A stretch of 64,000 nucleotides of DNA from Woeseiaceae bacterium (GCA_021773135.1 JAJFKP010000007.1:30227-94226); one strand, 5' to 3'. Counted from the stretch's first letter, positions 1-9,859 are shown. Notes: generated by a model from the sequence alone, not told the origin. Translations and numbers: made by a program.

Positions 1-1
1 C

Positions 2-526
2 GAACCCGATGAGCCTCTATCAGCGAACGGCAACATCGGGCCCGCCGAGCGCTGGAGCTGGTCCAATCGGGCCAGTCTACGCCTCAACTACTTCAATCTT
101 CCCAATGCCGTAGTGTCTGCCACACTGGACCTGTCCGATTCTGAAATCACCGATCCTTTTCTCGGCACCAGGCAACGCATCGGGGGGCGAGGATCTGCCA
201 GCCTGGAGTTTCGCCACGATGTGACTGGCCTTGGCTTAAGCTATGGATTCGACTACGACTACCCCATTTACGGTGGTTTTTACGACATCGATATCGTCAC
301 CATTACTCGCAATGACGCGCGTCGCGCCCTCGGTGCCTTTGTGCAGAAAGTCTGGTTCGACGATTGGACTTTTCGACTCGAATCCGACAATACCCTTGAT
401 GCATCCCGCTGCCGGACACGACAGCGCTTCGACGGCACCACCATCGACGGCACACTGGCGCTGATCCAGGATTCCTGCAGCAGCCGCTACCGGCGTCTTA
501 CCCTGACGATACAAACTACTTTCTGA
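2..526 (+). CDS. Outer-membrane beta-barrel C-terminus, TonB-receptor-like (partial)
   Basis: The frame is open from the window edge, so only the C-terminal 174 residues are present. The visible part alternates hydrophobic and polar residues in strand-like blocks (for example around SLEFRHDVTGLGLSYGFDYDYPI) and ends in TIQTTF, a terminal Phe typical of proteins inserted by the BAM complex. This is the pattern of the last strands of a TonB-dependent receptor or a similar large barrel. Two cysteines in the distal part (SRCRTR and QDSCSSR) could form a loop disulfide. No plug domain is in view, so the ligand cannot be guessed. Family 1 repeats begin six bases after the stop codon. Confidence 0.6.
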   Translation, partial: EPDEPLSANGNIGPAERWSWSNRASLRLNYFNLPNAVVSATLDLSDSEITDPFLGTRQRIGGRGSASLEFRHDVTGLGLSYGFDYDYPIYGGFYDIDIVTITRNDARRALGAFVQKVWFDDWTFRLESDNTLDASRCRTRQRFDGTTIDGTLALIQDSCSSRYRRLTLTIQTTF

Positions 527-531
527 ATAAA

Positions 532-727
532 GTGGTCGAACCGATCTAAAGAACTAAAGGGTCGAACCGATTTAATTGACACTCAAAAAAGCAGTTAAAG
601 AACTAAAGGGTCGAACCGATTTAATTGATTCCAAACAAATCGGTTCGACCCCTTTTATTTGGTCGCGATCCCAAGCGGAAATAGGGGTCGAACCGAATAG
701 AATAGCTAAATTGGTTCGACCCCTTTA
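532..727. repeat. Family 1 repeat cluster
   Basis: Forward half-sites near 532, 558 and 608 and an inverted partner at 636-653, then a second short inverted pair at 683-726. A unit of about 50 bp is tandemly repeated (gaactaaagggtcgaaccga at 550 and 600). It fills the gap between the barrel gene and the adenine deaminase gene. Confidence 0.9.
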
Positions 728-761
728 ATTCCTGCGTGACGTTGGCCAATAAAAAAGAACG

Positions 762-1829
<1,068 letters not shown>

Positions 1830-1849
1830 TTATAGGAGGTCGCATTATT

Positions 1850-1899
1850 GGGGTCGAACCGAATTAATCGATACCCCAAAAATCGATTCTGCCTTTTTA
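1850..1899. repeat. Family 1 repeat, degraded pair
   Basis: An intact left half-site (GGGGTCGAACCGAATTAATC) is followed by a right arm decayed to aaatcgattctgccttttta, so the inverted pair is recognisable but mutated. Confidence 0.75.
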
Positions 1900-2202
1900 T
1901 TGAAAGTCTGCGTGTCCTGCATTTAGGAACGAACCCTTAATTTTTCAGAAAAAACCTCTCACTGCTCAGTTCGATTCCGCTCCTGCCACCAATCATTTCA
2001 GCTTCCTGGAAAAAGCCGGGAGTCGCGGCCGCCGAGTTACTCGGGCGTTGACGTCATTGTCGCATCGCCGTTCTGGCAGCTATCCAATCTGTGACCAACC
2101 GATCAGCAAGCCCGCGCAAGCGAGCCTTCGCGCAGGCAGCTGGCGCACCGACAAGGCTGCTATGATTCTTTATCCAGCTCCACACGTGCAGGAAAGTCAG
2201 GC
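1900..2202. other. Intergenic region without recognised features
   Basis: About 300 bases between the degraded repeat and the next gene. I see no convincing open frame with a ribosome binding site, no RNA gene and no strong hairpin. It must hold the promoter of the following gene. Confidence 0.5.
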
Positions 2203-4002
2203 ATGACCGAGACAGGAAATGGCGCCGCGATCGAAGAGGAGGCGGCACGACAGAGGATCCTTGACGCACTCGAGGGTCGGCAGGTTGCGGATTTCTCGAC
2301 ACTGCCGGAGCCACAGCGGCAGATCTCCGCTGAGTTTTTGCAACAGCTAATATCCGGCGCGCACGGCGACTTGTGCTGCCCGGTGCGAATAAACGGCGCT
2401 CGCATAACCGGGCCATTGCGCGCGCCATCGACGGCCACTAGTGGCGGCCGACTGGCGCTGCAGTTTCGGAATTGTGACTTCGATTCGCCGGTCGACATGA
2501 GCGGAGCCGAGTTAATGGTGTTGCGGCTCGTCGACTGCACATTGCCAGCTTTTATCGGCGCAAGTTTGCGCGTTGGTGCCGACCTCGACCTGTCGGGTTC
2601 GCATCTTTCGGGTGTCTCCGATTACGAATCGGAGCTTAGCCAGGTCGGCAGCTGTGCGATCCACCTGAACCATGCACGTGTCGGCGGCAAGCTCGATCTC
2701 TCATCCACCGCGACGTCGCGGTTCACCGCAGTGAGTACCGTGCGGCTTGACGGTGCGCATGTCGACAGCGATGTTTCGCTGGCTGGTGCCTCGCTCGACG
2801 GTGCCGGGGCGGCCGCGCTTAGCGCCCGGGCAATCAGCGTCGGCAACAACGTCGATCTCAATTCGATTGGCGAGCGGCGCTTCGAGGCGGTCGGTGAGAT
2901 CATCTTCGCGGCCGCCGTGATCTCCGGAGACCTGAATTGCGAGGGCGGGCGTTTGTCCAACCCGGGCGGGCGCGCCCTGCACTGCGAAGACCTGCAGGTC
3001 GAGTCCGTGTTCCTGAGCGCGAGCATGGATACGGACCTGCCATTCGAGGCCCGCGGTCGCCTCAATTTCCTGACGGCGGTAATCGGTGGCGGCTTCTTCC
3101 TGACCAACGCGCGGCTGGAACCCGGGCCGGATTACGAGGGCTTGCTGCGCAAGGGTGGCCCAATAGCCGTCAACCTGCGGCAGGCGCGAATCTCGAATGC
3201 GCTCGGCTTGCGCAATATCTTTGCGCTCGGCGAGGAATCTAAAGAGCCGGTGCGAGGCTGGTTCCTGCTTACCGGCCTGCAGGTTAACTCCATCCTCGAC
3301 TTTGTCGAAACCGGCTGGCCCGCCGCCGGCTTTCTCGATATCGACGGCGCGTCGTACGTACACATCAACCATGTCGACGGTGGTGAACTGGTCGCCAGGC
3401 GTATCGCATGGCTGCGCCGCCAGTTTCCGGATGGCGTGCCGAATGCCGCGAGCTTCCGGCCGCAGCCCTACGAGGAGCTAACCGGCGTACTGCGCAAGCA
3501 CGGCCAGACGCAGGAAGCGAATGAAATTGCGGTCGAGAAGATCCGTATTCGTCTTGCAGCACGCGTCGATCGTCCCTGGCGGCGGCTGTTCCCGAGGATC
3601 CTGATGCTGATCAGCAAGTATGGCTACTCGACAAACCGTGCGGTGCTGTCATTCCTGGTCTTTGTCCTGCTGGGCAGCGTCATGTACGCATCCGCGGTAT
3701 TCAGTTTCGATCAACCGTTCGTGCCAGTCGAGAACCCGCCGGAACCGGTCACCTACGTGCTCGCATTCGGGCTGGCTGAAATCGCCGTCGAACAGGGTTG
3801 CCCGGGACTGGATGTCATTCACTATGCGCTCGATGCGGCGTTGCCCGTGATTGATGTCGGTCAGGACATGCGCTGCCGGTTCACGCCGACCGGATCGTGG
3901 CGTTGGCTCTGGCTGTTGCTGCACAGCGCGTTTGTCATCATCGGGGCGGCGCTGTCGGCAGTCGTGGTACTGACGCTAACCGGTGTGTTGCGACAGGATT
4001 GA
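2203..4002 (+). CDS. Membrane-anchored beta-helix repeat protein
   Basis: A 599-residue protein of unknown function. Residues ~60-400 carry a repeating pattern of short hydrophobic strands separated by A/G/D-rich turns (GADLDLSGSHLSG, GGKLDLSSTA, DSDVSLAGASLDG, GNNVDLNS, SGDLNCEGGRL), like a right-handed beta-helix or degenerate pentapeptide repeats. Residues ~480-505 and ~570-595 are hydrophobic membrane segments separated by a loop with two Cys (EQGCPGL, DMRCRF). The same architecture is known in bacterial proteins loosely annotated as membrane oxidoreductases, but no catalytic motif is visible. The start follows a weak purine stretch (caggaaagtcaggc). Single gene, no operon partner. Confidence 0.7.
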   Translation: MTETGNGAAIEEEAARQRILDALEGRQVADFSTLPEPQRQISAEFLQQLISGAHGDLCCPVRINGARITGPLRAPSTATSGGRLALQFRNCDFDSPVDMSGAELMVLRLVDCTLPAFIGASLRVGADLDLSGSHLSGVSDYESELSQVGSCAIHLNHARVGGKLDLSSTATSRFTAVSTVRLDGAHVDSDVSLAGASLDGAGAAALSARAISVGNNVDLNSIGERRFEAVGEIIFAAAVISGDLNCEGGRLSNPGGRALHCEDLQVESVFLSASMDTDLPFEARGRLNFLTAVIGGGFFLTNARLEPGPDYEGLLRKGGPIAVNLRQARISNALGLRNIFALGEESKEPVRGWFLLTGLQVNSILDFVETGWPAAGFLDIDGASYVHINHVDGGELVARRIAWLRRQFPDGVPNAASFRPQPYEELTGVLRKHGQTQEANEIAVEKIRIRLAARVDRPWRRLFPRILMLISKYGYSTNRAVLSFLVFVLLGSVMYASAVFSFDQPFVPVENPPEPVTYVLAFGLAEIAVEQGCPGLDVIHYALDAALPVIDVGQDMRCRFTPTGSWRWLWLLLHSAFVIIGAALSAVVVLTLTGVLRQD

Positions 4003-4014
4003 GTTCGGAGTAAA

Positions 4015-4139
4015 GGGGTCGAACCGATTAAGTGAAGAAAGGGGTCGAACCGATTTAATCGTCACTTCAAAAAGCAGTTAAAGATACAAAGGATCGAACC
4101 GATTTAATTGTTTCGTAAAAATCGGTTCGACCCCTTTTT
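4015..4139. repeat. Family 1 repeat cluster
   Basis: Three forward half-sites (4015, 4041, 4090) and one inverted partner at 4119-4137 ending in a T run. The first begins 12 bases after the preceding stop codon. Confidence 0.9.
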
Positions 4140-4213
4140 CGAACGGCGAGGAATGCTGCTGCAGTTGCAGCAGCCGTTTTGGCGTATTCATGCTTGGATC
4201 GTAACTTCATTGA

Positions 4214-4260
4214 GGCACGGGTTGCCGTTCGGTTTCACTATGAAACAATTTCAGTGGATA
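4214..4260. repeat. Third short repeat (copy 1)
   Basis: CACGGGTTGCCGTTCGG followed by TTTCA-CTA-TGAAA and CAATTTC. A close match, in the same order, lies at 55721-55758. Both copies contain a small inverted repeat TTTCAnnnTGAAA. Confidence 0.55.
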
Positions 4261-4284
4261 TCTAAAACAGAAAAGGCGAGAAAA

Positions 4285-4504
4285 AGTGGCGGGCCCCGAC
4301 TTATTGGACCGAATTGGGCATGATTCCCACAGATTGACGATCGTTTTTCGTAGTCCTACGTTCGGAGTTCGGCAGCAGCATGCCGACACTTGCGCGTTAT
4401 CCCTGCTGCCACACACGGCCAAAAGAACTGCCAGAACATCGGTAACCGAAGAAGCAGAGCAATGCTGCTCGGCAAATAGTCAATTAAGTCGGTGCCCGGC
4501 ACCG
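4285..4504 (+). mobile_element. Family 2 MITE-like element (copy A)
   Basis: About 220 bp with a decayed left end (gtggcgggccccgactta) and a good right end (taagtcggtgcccggcacc), which are inverted relative to each other. The interior shares blocks with copies C and D: gaccgaattgg, attcccacag, cctgctgccacaca, gaagcagagcaa and aaatagtcaatta. No protein is encoded, so mobilisation would have to be in trans. Confidence 0.8.
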
Positions 4505-4545
4505 GACGAGGCACCGGCCGCTCATTGTTAGGCTGCCGCAACGCG

Positions 4546-4854
4546 TCAGGTTCCGCGAATGGATATCTTGTTCTCGACTCGCTTCACTCCGGTGACTGTA
4601 TTGGCGATTTCACCGGCACGCTTCCGTTCCTGTTCAGACTTTACGAATCCACTGAGCTGAACAATGCCCTTGAATGTTTCAACACTGATCGCCGTGCCTG
4701 ATGTGTCTTTGGAGAGCAGCAATTTGCTTTTGACCTTCGTCGTAATAGCCGTGTCGTCAATGTATTCGCCGGTGCTTTCCTGCGTTCGCGTGCTTGCGCA
4801 ACCGATCAGCACGATCCCCAGGAATGCCGCGACTATGATATTTCTTCTGTTCAT
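4546..4854 (-). CDS. BON-domain lipoprotein
   Basis: A 102-residue lipoprotein. The signal peptide MNRRNIIVAAFLGIVLIGC ends in a lipobox (LIGC) and the mature part is one BON domain (DDTAITTKVKSKLLLSKDTSG...ISVETFKGIVQLSGFV...TVTGVKRVENKI). BON domains bind membranes or phospholipid and support envelope integrity; OsmY and DolP are relatives. An open frame runs upstream to 5073, but GGAG seven bases before the Met at 4854 fixes the start. A dyad site (4955-4970) lies about 100 bases upstream and is shared with the stress genes to the right, so it is probably part of the same envelope-stress regulon (inference). Confidence 0.85.
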   Translation of the reverse strand: MNRRNIIVAAFLGIVLIGCASTRTQESTGEYIDDTAITTKVKSKLLLSKDTSGTAISVETFKGIVQLSGFVKSEQERKRAGEIANTVTGVKRVENKISIRGT

Positions 4855-4954
4855 GACTAACTCCAGTTGGTAAAAAATGTCAGTGACAATGTGACCATCA
4901 ACGCGGTCCAGTGAAAACAACGCACAGAGATTATTGCCAGCTTGACAAGGCGTC

Positions 4955-4970
4955 TGTGCGGTAGCGTACA
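4955..4970. promoter_or_regulatory. Candidate Crp/Fnr operator, site 1
   Basis: TGTGCG-GTAG-CGTACA is a dyad of form TGTnCG-N4-CGnACA. It lies between the divergent BON lipoprotein gene and the PA2779-family pseudogene. Sites of the same form are at 7028, 9033 and 9954. Confidence 0.6.
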
Positions 4971-5072
4971 GACCAGTAGCTAAGCAACGGGGAGAGTAGT
5001 CCAACAATGGTGCCGCGCACCGGATATTTACTCCGACCAAACAAAGTGACGGACGCATCAATAACCTCAACA

Positions 5073-5443
5073 ATGTTTCGAAATTTCGTCGTCAGACTGG
5101 TAGGCCTTTCGCTGGTCAGTTTGGGACTTGCACAAATAACAAGCGCTGCCACGATTGGCACCGGGCAAGCTATTCATAGCGAAGCACGTGATGCGCGCAT
5201 AGCAAACGTGAGTACTAAACTCGCGCAACAGGATGTGGCCAACCAGTTGAACAGCGTTGGTGTTGATCCGCTGTCAGTACATATGCGGCGGGCAACACGA
5301 CAGACCCGGAACTCATCAAGCTGGGAGGTAGTTTGGATAAACAAGGCGCCGGAGGGGATGCAGTGTCCATCGTCGGCGCAGTATCGATCGGACTGACCTT
5401 TCTGCAACTCAAGGGTATTTCAGATTTATTCCAGAACTCGTGA
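5073..5443 (+). pseudogene. PA2779-family protein, frameshifted
   Basis: The first frame gives a signal peptide or membrane start (MFRNFVVRLVGLSLVSLGLA) followed by ...QLNSVGVDPLSVHMR, then runs into a meaningless tail. Shifting by +1 near 5285 restores AAGNTTDPELIKLGGSLDKQ, GAGGDAVSIVGAVSIGLTF and a stop at 5441-5443. Together these reproduce the PA2779 family layout: secreted start, VDP motif, LTDxEL-like segment, AGGD and a C-terminal membrane helix. The family's usual neighbour, a PA2778-like cysteine peptidase, is absent. The product is unknown even when intact. Sequencing error cannot be excluded. Confidence 0.7.
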
Positions 5444-5602
5444 ATCCAGTCGCCACTGTAAAGAGCTGCTGGACACAAAACGGAACATCCCGGGTGCAAC
5501 CAAAGCCGCAGCAAATAAACACGGAAATGCGCCGCACGATGGTGCTCCGAAAGCTACAGCCTGCGCCGGGAAAACTGCCAACACAACATTGAGGTGAAGC
5601 AC

Positions 5603-7003
5603 GTGAGCTCGCGGAAAAAGGTGTTTCTTGGTCTGTTCGCGTTCGTTACTGTCCTTGTTCTTGCCGGCGTCTTCTCGTGCAGCAGGCTGCCGACGATCGT
5701 GCCCGATCTGGCTCGCCGATCGGGCCCCGTCGTGCAGTTGGAAGGGGAAAGTGGCCCGCTGTCAGAAGCTCGTAGCAAGTCGATCATCGACGGCCTGAAA
5801 AAGCGCGGCGAGGACACCGGCATTTTCGACCGCCATCTGGCACTCGAGGAGGCGATCGTCGGCAGCCCGCTCACAACCGGCAACAAAGTTTTATTGCTGC
5901 AGGACGGACCGGCCACCTACGAAGCTATGCTGGCCGCAATCGTGCGGGCGCGCGACCACATCAATATGGAAACCTACATACTGGAGGATGACGAGGTCGG
6001 TCAGCTTTTTGCGCAAGCGCTATTGGATAAGCAGGCGCAGGGCGTTCAGGTCAACCTTATTCGGGACAGCGTTGGTACCCTGAGCACACCGGCAGCCTTC
6101 TTCCGGCAGCTAACGGACGCCGGTGTTGAAGTGCTTGAATTCAACCCCGTGAACCCGCTCGCCGGAGAGAAAGACTGGGAAGTCAATCAGCGAGATCACC
6201 GCAAGCTACTGATCATTGACGGACGCGTCGCGTTTCTGGGTGGTATAAACATCAGCGCCGTATACTCCGGTGGTTCGTCCCGCAAGGACCTGGACGCACG
6301 TCCAGATAATCAGCCGGCCTGGCGCGACACCGACCTGCAAATCACCGGACCGGTAGTGGCCGAGTTTCAGAAGTTGTTTCTTGCGACCTGGGAGGGGCAG
6401 GAGGGCCGCCCATTGCAGAAGAAGAAATACTTTCCGAAACTTAGGAAGGCGGGCAAAGAGATCGTGCGGGCGATTGGCAGCACGCCCGACGAGTCCTTCA
6501 GTCTTATTTACGCAACGCTGCTCTCGGCAATCGGCAGCGCCGAAACCAGTGTGTTCATCACCAATGCCTATTTCGTACCCGACCCGCAGCTGCTCGCAGC
6601 GCTTGAGGCGTCCGCCGGGCGCGGCGTCGATGTACGACTGATTCTGCCAAGTGCCACTGATTCCTGGCTGGTATTCCATGCGGGGCGCGGCTACTACGAT
6701 CGGCTGCTGCTCGCAGGCGTAAAGATTTACGAGCGGCATGGCGCGCTTCTGCATTCCAAGACGGCGCTGGTTGACGGTGTGTGGGCGACGGTCGGTTCGA
6801 CGAATCTCGACTGGCGAAGCTTCCTGCACAATCAGGAACTCAACGCCGTGGTGCTGGGGCAGGAGTTCGGCGAGCAGGTAAGGGCAATGTTCGATCAGGA
6901 TCTGGCGCGGTCTGACGCCGTAACGCTGGAGCAATGGAGGCGGCGCTCGCTGCGACTGCGTGCAATGGAAATGTACGCGCGGGCCTGGGAGTACTGGTTG
7001 TGA
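5603..7003 (+). CDS. Cardiolipin synthase-like phospholipase D
   Basis: Two PLD domains in 466 residues. Each has an HxK motif: NQRDHRKLLIIDGRVAFLGG in the middle and LLHSKTALVDGVWATVGSTN near the C-terminus, the arrangement of bacterial cardiolipin synthases (Cls), which join phosphatidylglycerol units. The N-terminus has one hydrophobic segment (VFLGLFAFVTVLVLAGVFSC) that could be a signal anchor or a lipoprotein signal (lipobox-like VFSC). GTG at 5603 has GAGG eight bases upstream; an in-frame GTG at 5594 is the alternative. It follows the PA2779 pseudogene and precedes GlsB and CsbD, so a membrane-stress role fits. Confidence 0.85.
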   Translation: MSSRKKVFLGLFAFVTVLVLAGVFSCSRLPTIVPDLARRSGPVVQLEGESGPLSEARSKSIIDGLKKRGEDTGIFDRHLALEEAIVGSPLTTGNKVLLLQDGPATYEAMLAAIVRARDHINMETYILEDDEVGQLFAQALLDKQAQGVQVNLIRDSVGTLSTPAAFFRQLTDAGVEVLEFNPVNPLAGEKDWEVNQRDHRKLLIIDGRVAFLGGINISAVYSGGSSRKDLDARPDNQPAWRDTDLQITGPVVAEFQKLFLATWEGQEGRPLQKKKYFPKLRKAGKEIVRAIGSTPDESFSLIYATLLSAIGSAETSVFITNAYFVPDPQLLAALEASAGRGVDVRLILPSATDSWLVFHAGRGYYDRLLLAGVKIYERHGALLHSKTALVDGVWATVGSTNLDWRSFLHNQELNAVVLGQEFGEQVRAMFDQDLARSDAVTLEQWRRRSLRLRAMEMYARAWEYWL

Positions 7004-7027
7004 GCGCAATCGGTTGTGCCGCTCATG

Positions 7028-7043
7028 TGTGCGGCAGCGTACA
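7028..7043. promoter_or_regulatory. Candidate Crp/Fnr operator, site 2
   Basis: TGTGCG-GCAG-CGTACA, almost identical to site 1, 58 bases before the GlsB/YeaQ start codon. Confidence 0.6.
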
Positions 7044-7101
7044 GACTGCGTTCGACGGCGCGCGCACACTACCCTCTAATATAAGAGCGAGGTAAAGAAC
7101 G

Positions 7102-7362
7102 ATGACAATATTAGTTTGGCTAGTAGTTGGCGGTCTGATCGGCTGGGTGGCAAGCGTATTTATGGGTACGGACGGTCGCCAGGGAATAATTCTGAACGTC
7201 GTTGTCGGCATCGTCGGCGCTGCTCTCGGGGGTTGGCTGTTTGGCAGTGCTTTTGGCGCTTCCACCATTAACGAGGGAAATCTGAGCCTCAGTGGAATTC
7301 TGGTGTCGCTGGTGGGTGCCGTAATACTCATAGCCGGCATGAAGTTAATTAGACGTGCGTAA
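7102..7362 (+). CDS. GlsB/YeaQ/YmgE family stress-response membrane protein
   Basis: An 86-residue inner-membrane protein with three hydrophobic segments (LVWLVVGGLIGWVASVFM, GIILNVVVGIVGAALGGWLFG, ISLVGAVILIAGMKLI) and the conserved IGWVAS and NVVVGIVGAALGGW motifs of the transglycosylase-associated/GlsB family. These small proteins are induced by general and envelope stress; their molecular role is not known. The ribosome site GAGGTAAAGAACG precedes the ATG. It is the first gene of a same-strand run with the small lipoprotein and CsbD. Confidence 0.9.
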   Translation: MTILVWLVVGGLIGWVASVFMGTDGRQGIILNVVVGIVGAALGGWLFGSAFGASTINEGNLSLSGILVSLVGAVILIAGMKLIRRA

Positions 7363-7387
7363 TAATAATACAACGAGTGGAAATCCT

Positions 7388-7594
7388 ATGAAGTGGTTAA
7401 TGCTGATACCGATATCAATATTCCTGCTGGCCTGTGAGAAGCAGGGACCGCTGGAAAGAGCCGGCGAAGAAATAGACGAGGCGGTTGAAGACATCAAAGC
7501 GGGCGGTGAAACGACCGGCAACAAGATCGATGATGCCATCGACGAAGCGCGCAATGAAATCGAGGATGTTATCGAGGACGTTGAGCCGAGGTGA
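7388..7594 (+). CDS. Small lipoprotein with acidic helical tail
   Basis: A 68-residue protein with a short signal peptide ending in a lipobox (MKWLMLIPISIFLLAC). The mature part is very acidic and predicted helical, with repeats such as ERAGEEIDEAVEDIK, NKIDDAIDEARNEIEDVIEDVE, resembling the amphipathic repeats of entericidin-adjacent or YtxH-like small stress lipoproteins. It starts 25 bases after the GlsB gene with GTGGAAATCCT before the Met, so co-transcription is likely. Function unknown. Confidence 0.8.
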   Translation: MKWLMLIPISIFLLACEKQGPLERAGEEIDEAVEDIKAGGETTGNKIDDAIDEARNEIEDVIEDVEPR

Positions 7595-7701
7595 CATTCG
7601 ATCGGTTTGCAATCGTATTCATGGCAGCCGGAGTTTCGGGGCCTGTCAGGATCAGGTGTGCAAGCGCAAACATATTCTACTAAACTAATCAGGAGCGAAA
7701 G

Positions 7702-7887
7702 GTGAACAAAGATCAGGTCAAAGGTCGCGTTAAGGAAGCTGAAGGCGCAGCAAAGGAAGTTGCCGGCAAGGTTTCCGGTAAAGACAGCCTGGAGCTGGAA
7801 GGAAAGCTGCTAAAGGCAGCTGGCAAGGCGCAGGCAAGCTTCGGTGATACCCGGAATGCTACCAGGAAAGACAAAGACTCTACATGA
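7702..7887 (+). CDS. CsbD family stress protein
   Basis: A 61-residue CsbD-domain protein (MNKDQVKGRVKEAEGAAKEVAGK then ELEGKLLKAAGKAQASFGD). CsbD/YjbJ proteins are abundant small stress-induced proteins of unclear function. The start is GTG with AGGAGCGAAAG in front. It lies in the same direction as GlsB and the small lipoprotein, about 100 bases further on. Confidence 0.9.
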   Translation: MNKDQVKGRVKEAEGAAKEVAGKVSGKDSLELEGKLLKAAGKAQASFGDTRNATRKDKDST

Positions 7888-8312
7888 GTACGCGTACGGT
7901 GATACCAATTACCGTATTGTTGCGATCGTACAAACTCCCGCTTGTACTTTTCCCCCAAAAAGTGCGGGCACTCCAGCCCCAGAGACTGAATGTTCCCGGG
8001 GCACTTTTTTTACAGCCTGATCCTTTCTCTACCAAGGTGTCGGCGCAATGACTGCAGCAAGTCCCGCAAGCAAGAACGAACACGGCCCCAAGGGTCCATC
8101 GGCAAGACATTCCGTGTCGCAGAGACCTCATGGCGAGCCGATAAAAGACGCGCAGAACGTGATTTTGCATCAGGATCCTTATCGCGTCTCTTGGTCAATC
8201 GTGACCTGGGAAAACGAGGGCGGCACGGTTCGTGGCGATACAGATTGAACCATGCTCATTCACTCATCGCGGTTGCGTCGTCGGGGCTGCCTGGCAACCA
8301 CCGGCAAGTTTG
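7888..8312. other. Intergenic region, mostly empty
   Basis: About 425 bases. It holds a terminator-like hairpin (listed separately) and a plus-strand frame at 8048-8248 (66 codons, AAGG upstream) whose product resembles nothing I know and has no clear domain. I do not call that frame a gene. Confidence 0.4.
7957..8011. terminator. Possible terminator after the CsbD gene
   Basis: AAAAAGTGC pairs with GCACTTTTT, with a GGG/CCC extension and a 35-base loop, and ends in a seven-T run. The A and T tracts make it bidirectional in form. The long loop lowers confidence. Confidence 0.4.
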
Positions 8313-8999
8313 TTAACCAAGAACTCGCTCGTACACGTGCTTTGAGCTCTGGTAGCAGGTACAGGACACTTTTTCCAGACCCGCGCGGTTCAGTATCGTA
8401 ATTTCCCCCCGGCTATAGCTCAGCAGTTTCTGCTCCTGCAGGATGCCCGCGGCATTGGTTATACCCACACGACGAACGCCGAGCATTTGCGCCAGGAATT
8501 TGTGTGTGAGATGGATCTTGCGCATGCCTGCCCGATCATGCGTCATGAGCAGCCAGCGCGCGAGTCGCAGGTCAAGCGAGTGGAACCTGATACAGGCCGC
8601 CGTCAAGGCAAGCTGCGCCTGCAATACATATACATAGCGGTTCAATTGTTGTCGTAACGCCGGGAGATGTTCGAGTTCACGGCAAAACGTTGCGGCGCTC
8701 ATGCACAGCGCACTACCGGAGCCCTGCACACGCGCTTGCAAGGTCGAGGAGGTCACGCCAAGCACCAGCGCCGTGCCCAGCATGCCCTCATTGCCTACCA
8801 GGGCCAGTTCAAGATTCTCGCGAGCAACAACCGGTAGCAGCTGGGCAATGAAACAATCAAGCGGAAAATAAACGTGCCGGACGCGACTTTGTGGCTCCCA
8901 GACTATGTCGCCATTGAATAACTCGACCACATCACAAGCCGTGATCAGCTGTCGGCGATCTTTGGGTCGAAGGCTGGCCAGCAATTGATTGCTTTGCAT
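8313..8999 (-). CDS. Crp/Fnr family transcriptional regulator
   Basis: A 228-residue protein with an N-terminal cyclic-nucleotide-binding fold (VRHVYFPLDCFIAQLLPV, LALVGNEGMLG) and a C-terminal winged helix (THKFLAQMLGVRRVGITNAAGILQEQKLLSYSRG). It belongs to the branch in which the effector pocket carries VGNEGMLG rather than the cAMP residues of Crp, so the ligand is unknown. The Met at 8999 aligns with the paralogue's start; a frame extends to 9017. A dyad operator (9033-9048) lies just upstream, suggesting autoregulation. Its paralogue is the next gene on the same strand. Confidence 0.87.
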   Translation of the reverse strand: MQSNQLLASLRPKDRRQLITACDVVELFNGDIVWEPQSRVRHVYFPLDCFIAQLLPVVARENLELALVGNEGMLGTALVLGVTSSTLQARVQGSGSALCMSAATFCRELEHLPALRQQLNRYVYVLQAQLALTAACIRFHSLDLRLARWLLMTHDRAGMRKIHLTHKFLAQMLGVRRVGITNAAGILQEQKLLSYSRGEITILNRAGLEKVSCTCYQSSKHVYERVLG

Positions 9000-9032
9000 A
9001 AGGCCAATTGTCCGCATTCCGAGCAGTCAGTC

Positions 9033-9048
9033 TGTGCTACAGCGTACA
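9033..9048. promoter_or_regulatory. Candidate Crp/Fnr operator, site 3
   Basis: TGTGCT-ACAG-CGTACA, one base off the TGTnCG-N4-CGnACA dyad, directly upstream of the first Crp/Fnr gene. Confidence 0.5.
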
Positions 9049-9118
9049 TACGGCGAAAATATGGGCGAGCCGACTTCACTGGCGGACGGTCAAGGTGTCA
9101 CCATAGCAGTTGCGCAAA

Positions 9119-9859
9119 CTACATGACTGACCTAAACGCTCTGCCCGGTGGAATATCCGAAAGCAACCGATCGAACTCCTTCTTGACCACGCTATAGCAC
9201 TCGCAGACGCGCTCCTCCAGCCTGAGTCGATCCAGCACCTTAATGTGTCCGCGGCTGTATTCAATGATACCGGCATCACGCAGTTTCCCGGCCGCCTCTG
9301 TAACCCCTTCGCGCCGCACGCCGAGCATGTTGGCGATCAACTCCTGCGTCATTCTCAACTCATCGGTCGGCAGGCGATCGATGCTCAACAGCAACCAGCG
9401 ACACAGTTGCTGGTCGACGGAATGATGCCGGTTGCACACCGCGGTCTGCGACATCTGAGTAATGAGCGCCTGGGTGTAACGCAGTAACAGATGCATCATC
9501 GGGCCGGCTCGATTGAATTCCCGTTTCAGCTGTTGAGCCTGCAAACGATATCCTACACCTTCGCTCTGCACGACGGCGCGACTTGGCGTAGTTTCGCCGC
9601 CCATGAAAAGCGAGATGCCAAGAATTCCTTCGTTGCCGACTACCGCGATCTCAGCGGATGCGCCATCTTTCATTACATATAGCAGCGACACGATGGAATT
9701 GGTCGGAAAGTAGACGTGTTTCAACTGCCCGCCGGACTCGTAAAGCACTTCGCCCAGCGTCAAAGTTACCAACTCCAGGTGGGGAACAATGCGTTCAAAC
9801 TCGCTTGGAGGAAGTGCAGCAAGCAGGTGGTTTTGCCTGGGGCGGTGCGGAGTGGACAT
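9119..9859 (-). CDS. Crp/Fnr family transcriptional regulator (paralogue)
   Basis: A 246-residue relative of the adjacent regulator with the same two domains: sensor fold (KHVYFPTNSIVSLLYVM, IAVVGNEGILGISLFMGG) and helix-turn-helix (TQELIANMLGVRREGVTEAAGKLRDAGIIEYSRGHI). Both proteins have a Cys pair-like tail (ERVCECYSVVKKEFDRLL here, KVSCTCYQSSKHVYERVL in the other), which could be redox or metal responsive; that is inference. The gene has its own dyad operator at 9954-9969, about 95 bases upstream. Confidence 0.87.
   Translation of the reverse strand: MSTPHRPRQNHLLAALPPSEFERIVPHLELVTLTLGEVLYESGGQLKHVYFPTNSIVSLLYVMKDGASAEIAVVGNEGILGISLFMGGETTPSRAVVQSEGVGYRLQAQQLKREFNRAGPMMHLLLRYTQALITQMSQTAVCNRHHSVDQQLCRWLLLSIDRLPTDELRMTQELIANMLGVRREGVTEAAGKLRDAGIIEYSRGHIKVLDRLRLEERVCECYSVVKKEFDRLLSDIPPGRAFRSVM

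Noticed and set aside
7990..8316. Overlapping frames between the CsbD and Crp/Fnr genes
   Set aside because: None has a domain or clear start; composition looks non-coding.
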